From Arthrobacter sp. 131MFCol6.1 (GTDB lineage Bacteria > Actinomycetota > Actinomycetes > Actinomycetales > Micrococcaceae), in assembly GCF_000374925.1 (NCBI RefSeq), contig NZ_KB895550.1:1-64000 (forward strand): a stretch of DNA of 64,000 nt, given 5' to 3'. The position numbers were made by a program, and so were the translations under genes. The notes beneath the pieces are model-generated. The model was not told the DNA's origin. It ran no database searches and saw only the letters and a list, made by a program, of their open reading frames with translations. This document shows, piece after piece, positions 61,411 to 64,000 of this stretch. Each line of letters begins with the position of its first letter. Positions within the stretch are counted from its first letter, which is position 1.

Positions 61411-62496
61411 ATGCACCTGCCGTTGATGCCTCCCATTGCGCCCATGCTGGCCAAAGCACTCCCCGCACTGCCGTCGCCGGACGCCGGAACGGGCTGGCTC
61501 TTTGAACCGAAATGGGACGGCTTCCGCTCCATCATCTTCCGTGACGGCGACGAGGTGGAGATCGGCAGCCGGAACGGCAAGCCGATGACGCGCTATTTCC
61601 CCGAGCTTGTCGAGGCGCTGAAGTCGGAGCTGCCGGAACGCTGTGTGGTGGACGGCGAGATCATCCTGGTGGCGGCCTCCGGGGACCGGCTGGACTTCGA
61701 CGCGCTCCAGCAGCGCATCCATCCGGCCGCCAGCCGGGTGAAACTGCTCGCGGAACAGACCCCGGCGCGCTTCGTTGCGTTCGACCTGCTGGCCCTGGGC
61801 GACGAGGATCTCACGGGCAAACCCTTCTCCGAGCGCCGCCGGCAGCTGGAGCGCGCACTCGCAGCCAGCGCGGCGCCGGTCCACGTCACGGCCGCGACCT
61901 CCGACCGGGACACGGCGCAGCGCTGGTTCCGGCAGTTCGAGGGCGCCGGTCTTGACGGGATTGTGGCCAAGACGCTGGAGGGCAGCTACCAGCCGGACAA
62001 GCGCGCGATGGTCAAGGTCAAGCACGAACGGACGGCGGACTGCGTGCTCGCCGGATACCGCGTGCACACCTCCGGTCCGGACCGGATCGGCTCGCTGCTC
62101 CTGGGGCTCTACGACGACGCCGGGGTGCTGGCGAACGTCGGCGTGGTGGGCGCCTTCCCGATGGCCCGGCGCGCGGCGCTCTTTGCCGAGCTGCAGGAGC
62201 TGGTCACCGGTTTCGACGGCCACCCCTGGGCCTGGGCCCGGCAGGAGGAGGGGGCGTGGACTCCGCGGAAAGCCGAGGGAAGCCGGTGGAGCGGCGGCAA
62301 AGACCTGTCCTTCACCCCGCTGCGGCCCGAGCGCGTGGTGGAAGTGAAGTATGACCATATGGAGGGAGAACGGTTCCGGCACACAGCCCAGTTCCTGCGC
62401 TGGCGTCCGGACCGCGATCCGCGCTCCTGCACGTACGACCAGCTGGAGGAACCGGTGAAGTTCGATCTCGCCGCAGTTCTGGGCGCCGCACCCTAG
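61411..62496 (+). CDS. ligC: ATP-dependent DNA ligase, LigC type
   Basis: 361 residues. The nucleotidyltransferase domain has the adenylated Lys34 in FEPKWDGFRS (KxDGxR), VVDGEII, and GIVAKTLEGSY, KVKHERTADCVLAGY. A C-terminal OB domain ends near YDQLEEPVKFDL. No nuclease or polymerase domain is fused, unlike LigD, so it is a stand-alone repair ligase like mycobacterial LigC. The start is ATG 61411 or 61402. No Ku gene is visible in this window. Confidence 0.9.
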   Translation: MHLPLMPPIAPMLAKALPALPSPDAGTGWLFEPKWDGFRSIIFRDGDEVEIGSRNGKPMTRYFPELVEALKSELPERCVVDGEIILVAASGDRLDFDALQQRIHPAASRVKLLAEQTPARFVAFDLLALGDEDLTGKPFSERRRQLERALAASAAPVHVTAATSDRDTAQRWFRQFEGAGLDGIVAKTLEGSYQPDKRAMVKVKHERTADCVLAGYRVHTSGPDRIGSLLLGLYDDAGVLANVGVVGAFPMARRAALFAELQELVTGFDGHPWAWARQEEGAWTPRKAEGSRWSGGKDLSFTPLRPERVVEVKYDHMEGERFRHTAQFLRWRPDRDPRSCTYDQLEEPVKFDLAAVLGAAP

Positions 62497-62537
62497 CCCG
62501 CCAACCACCGCAACGCCTCAACCCCTCAACGCCTTAA

Positions 62538-62575
62538 CGCCGGCGGCCCGCCCCCGAAGGGACGGGCCGCCGGCG
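62538..62575. terminator. Bidirectional terminator
   Basis: 13-bp perfect arms CGCCGGCGGCCCG (62538-62550) and CGGGCCGCCGGCG (62563-62575) between the convergent ligase and MHS transporter genes. No U tract; GC-rich hairpins without one are common in actinobacteria. Confidence 0.75.
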
Positions 62576-62621
62576 TGTGGTGCGGTGCGGAAGCGCGGTT
62601 GAAATCCGCTGCCGGTGCGGG

Positions 62622-63938
62622 CTAGTGCTGGCCGAGCTGCTTGGTGGGGACCCGGAATGTTTCCTTGGCAGTCAGTGCCGAGACCGTGGCGATCAGGCAG
62701 ATGATGCCGGTGAAGATGGAGATCTGGACCCAGCCGCCGGGCTGGATGCCGCCCATGGCCGCCACGATTGCCGGGGCGAAACCGGCCATCAGGAAGCCCA
62801 GCTGGGTGCCGATTGCGAGGCCGGAGAAGCGGACGTTGGTGCTGAACATCTCGGCGTAGAAGGAGGGCCAGACCGCGTTGGCCGCCGCGTAGCCGAAGGA
62901 GAAGAAGGCGATGGCGGCCAGGAACATCAGCGCGACGTTGCCGGATTCGAGGCTCAGCAGGAAGACCGGAGTCAGGACCGCGCTGGACAGTGCGCCGTAG
63001 ATGAACACCGGCTTGCGGCCGATCTTGTCCGCGAGCATGCCGAAGAGCGGCTGGGTGCCCAGGGCCAGGAAGTTGGCGCCGACGACGAGCCAGAGGGTGG
63101 TGGTGCCGTCCACGCCGGCGACGTTCTTGGCGTAGCTGATGGCCAGGGTGCCGAAGACGGTGGACACGGCGGCGATGAAGGCGCAGGCGATGACACGGAC
63201 GACATCGCGCCAGTGGCTCTTGAGGAGGTCCGCGACGGGGAGCTTGGAGATCTGCTTGGTCTTCTGGGCCTCCTCGAACGCCGGCGGCTCGTGCAGGGTA
63301 CGGCGGATGAAGAACGCGACCAGCACCACCACGGCGCTGAGCCAGAACGGGATGCGCCAGCCGATCGTGTACTTGATCTCGTCAGGCAGGGCGAGGACCG
63401 GGATGAAGACGAGGGCGGCAAGGATCTGGCCGCCCTGGGTGCCGGTCAGGGTCCAGGAGGTGAAGAAGGAGCGGCGGTTGTCCGGGGCGTGCTCGAGCGT
63501 CATGGACGAGGCGCCGGCCTGCTCGCCGGCTGCGGACAGGCCCTGGCAGAGCCGGGCCAGCACCAGCAGAGCAGGGGCCCACCAGCCGACTGTGCTGAAG
63601 TCCGGAAGGCAGCCGATGACGAACGTCGAGGCGCCCATCAGCAGCAGCGTGAACATGAGGACCTTCCGGCGTCCCACCCTGTCGCCGAAGTGGCCGAGGA
63701 CCACGGCGCCGACAGGGCGGGCCACGTAAGCGAAGCCGAAGGTGGCGAACGACATGATCGCCGCGTTGGTGTCCGCATCGGGGAAGAAGACATGCGGGAA
63801 GATCAGCGCGGCTGCGGAACCGAAGATGAAGAAGTCGTAATACTCGACGGCGCTGCCCAGGAAGCTGGCAAGGGCCGCCTTCTTCGGCGTCCCTCCTGTG
63901 GTGATACCCGGCGTCGTGGACGGGACAGTGTGGCTCAT
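62622..63938 (-). CDS. MFS metabolite:H+ symporter (MHS family)
   Basis: 438 residues with 12 membrane segments. The MHS hallmark is the N-terminal SFLGSAVEYYDFFIFGSAAALIFP, plus GHFGDRVGRRKVLM between segments 2 and 3 and LCQGLSAAGEQAGASSM. It imports organic acids, betaine or sugar-acid type compounds by proton symport; the exact substrate cannot be told. ATG 63938 is near the window's right edge; its promoter region (63939-64000) shows no gene. Confidence 0.92.
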   Translation of the reverse strand: MSHTVPSTTPGITTGGTPKKAALASFLGSAVEYYDFFIFGSAAALIFPHVFFPDADTNAAIMSFATFGFAYVARPVGAVVLGHFGDRVGRRKVLMFTLLLMGASTFVIGCLPDFSTVGWWAPALLVLARLCQGLSAAGEQAGASSMTLEHAPDNRRSFFTSWTLTGTQGGQILAALVFIPVLALPDEIKYTIGWRIPFWLSAVVVLVAFFIRRTLHEPPAFEEAQKTKQISKLPVADLLKSHWRDVVRVIACAFIAAVSTVFGTLAISYAKNVAGVDGTTTLWLVVGANFLALGTQPLFGMLADKIGRKPVFIYGALSSAVLTPVFLLSLESGNVALMFLAAIAFFSFGYAAANAVWPSFYAEMFSTNVRFSGLAIGTQLGFLMAGFAPAIVAAMGGIQPGGWVQISIFTGIICLIATVSALTAKETFRVPTKQLGQH

Positions 63939-64000
63939 GGTGTTCCTTTGGTGTGACGACGTTGTCGCGGATGGATCAGGAAGGTCTCGGCTGCCGCTTG

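Overview
The window is high-GC actinobacterial DNA. Gene content and order fit an Arthrobacter/Pseudarthrobacter-type member of the Micrococcaceae, near the replication-origin side of the chromosome. Three things support this: seven copies of the actinobacterial parS centromere site, the trxA-trxB / murJ / nudix / pcnA block that lies near the origin in many actinobacteria, and the rpsF-ssb-rpsR-rplI ... dnaB block. I infer the genus from general resemblance only; no database was used.

Layout. (1) 1-5940 is a stretch of almost 6 kb in which I can support no protein or RNA gene. It holds seven GTTTCACGTGAAAC parS sites, a 12-bp-period array of DnaA-box-like motifs (3013-3068), a second DnaA-box cluster (3392-3458), heptamer repeats and a strong hairpin. 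It reads as an origin/centromere region and is the most unusual part of the window. (2) 5943-14213: thioredoxin and thioredoxin reductase (with a sigma-R-type promoter), a membrane protein with a kinase-like N-terminus, the MurJ lipid II flippase, a Nudix hydrolase, CCA-adding enzyme and a histidine phosphatase. (3) 14214-15325: a spacer with tiny reading frames that have good ribosome binding sites. (4) 15326-18249: a GT87 membrane glycosyltransferase and an FAD oxidoreductase. (5) 18246-22402: an ABC exporter with a divergent two-component system whose kinase has a His-rich N-terminus (possible heme/metal stress module). (6) 22455-29912: a lipoprotein penicillin-binding protein, an ABC-F ATPase, a DeoR regulator plus MFS transporter, and a PAP2-diacylglycerol kinase fusion. 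(7) 30063-33999: a second ABC exporter plus two-component operon.

(8) 34285-39145: amino-acid permease, a 52-bp tandem repeat, a Tat-type lipoprotein resembling intradiol dioxygenases, M18 aminopeptidase and a DUF1345 membrane protein. (9) 39424-46111: rpsF-ssb-rpsR-rplI, several small genes, a pair of membrane-anchored proteins with shared short helical modules, a 679-bp spacer with DnaA boxes and 16-bp tandem repeats, then dnaB. (10) 46133-52448: acyl-CoA thioesterase, DoxX and MATE genes around a perfect palindrome, small membrane proteins, and a CGNR regulator divergent from an EamA exporter. (11) 52476-55566: the copper operon csoR-copZ-copA with its operator. (12) 55623-63938: UspA, a BNR-repeat protein paired with a ubiquitin-like MoaD-type protein, a GH13 enzyme overlapping an LLM flavin oxidoreductase, a LigC-type DNA ligase and an MHS-family transporter.

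Together the window combines chromosome maintenance (parS, DnaA boxes, SSB, DnaB), cell-envelope building (MurJ, PBP, GT87, PAP2/DAGK), translation, and redox or metal stress defence. I saw no insertion sequences, prophage, tRNA, rRNA or CRISPR array.
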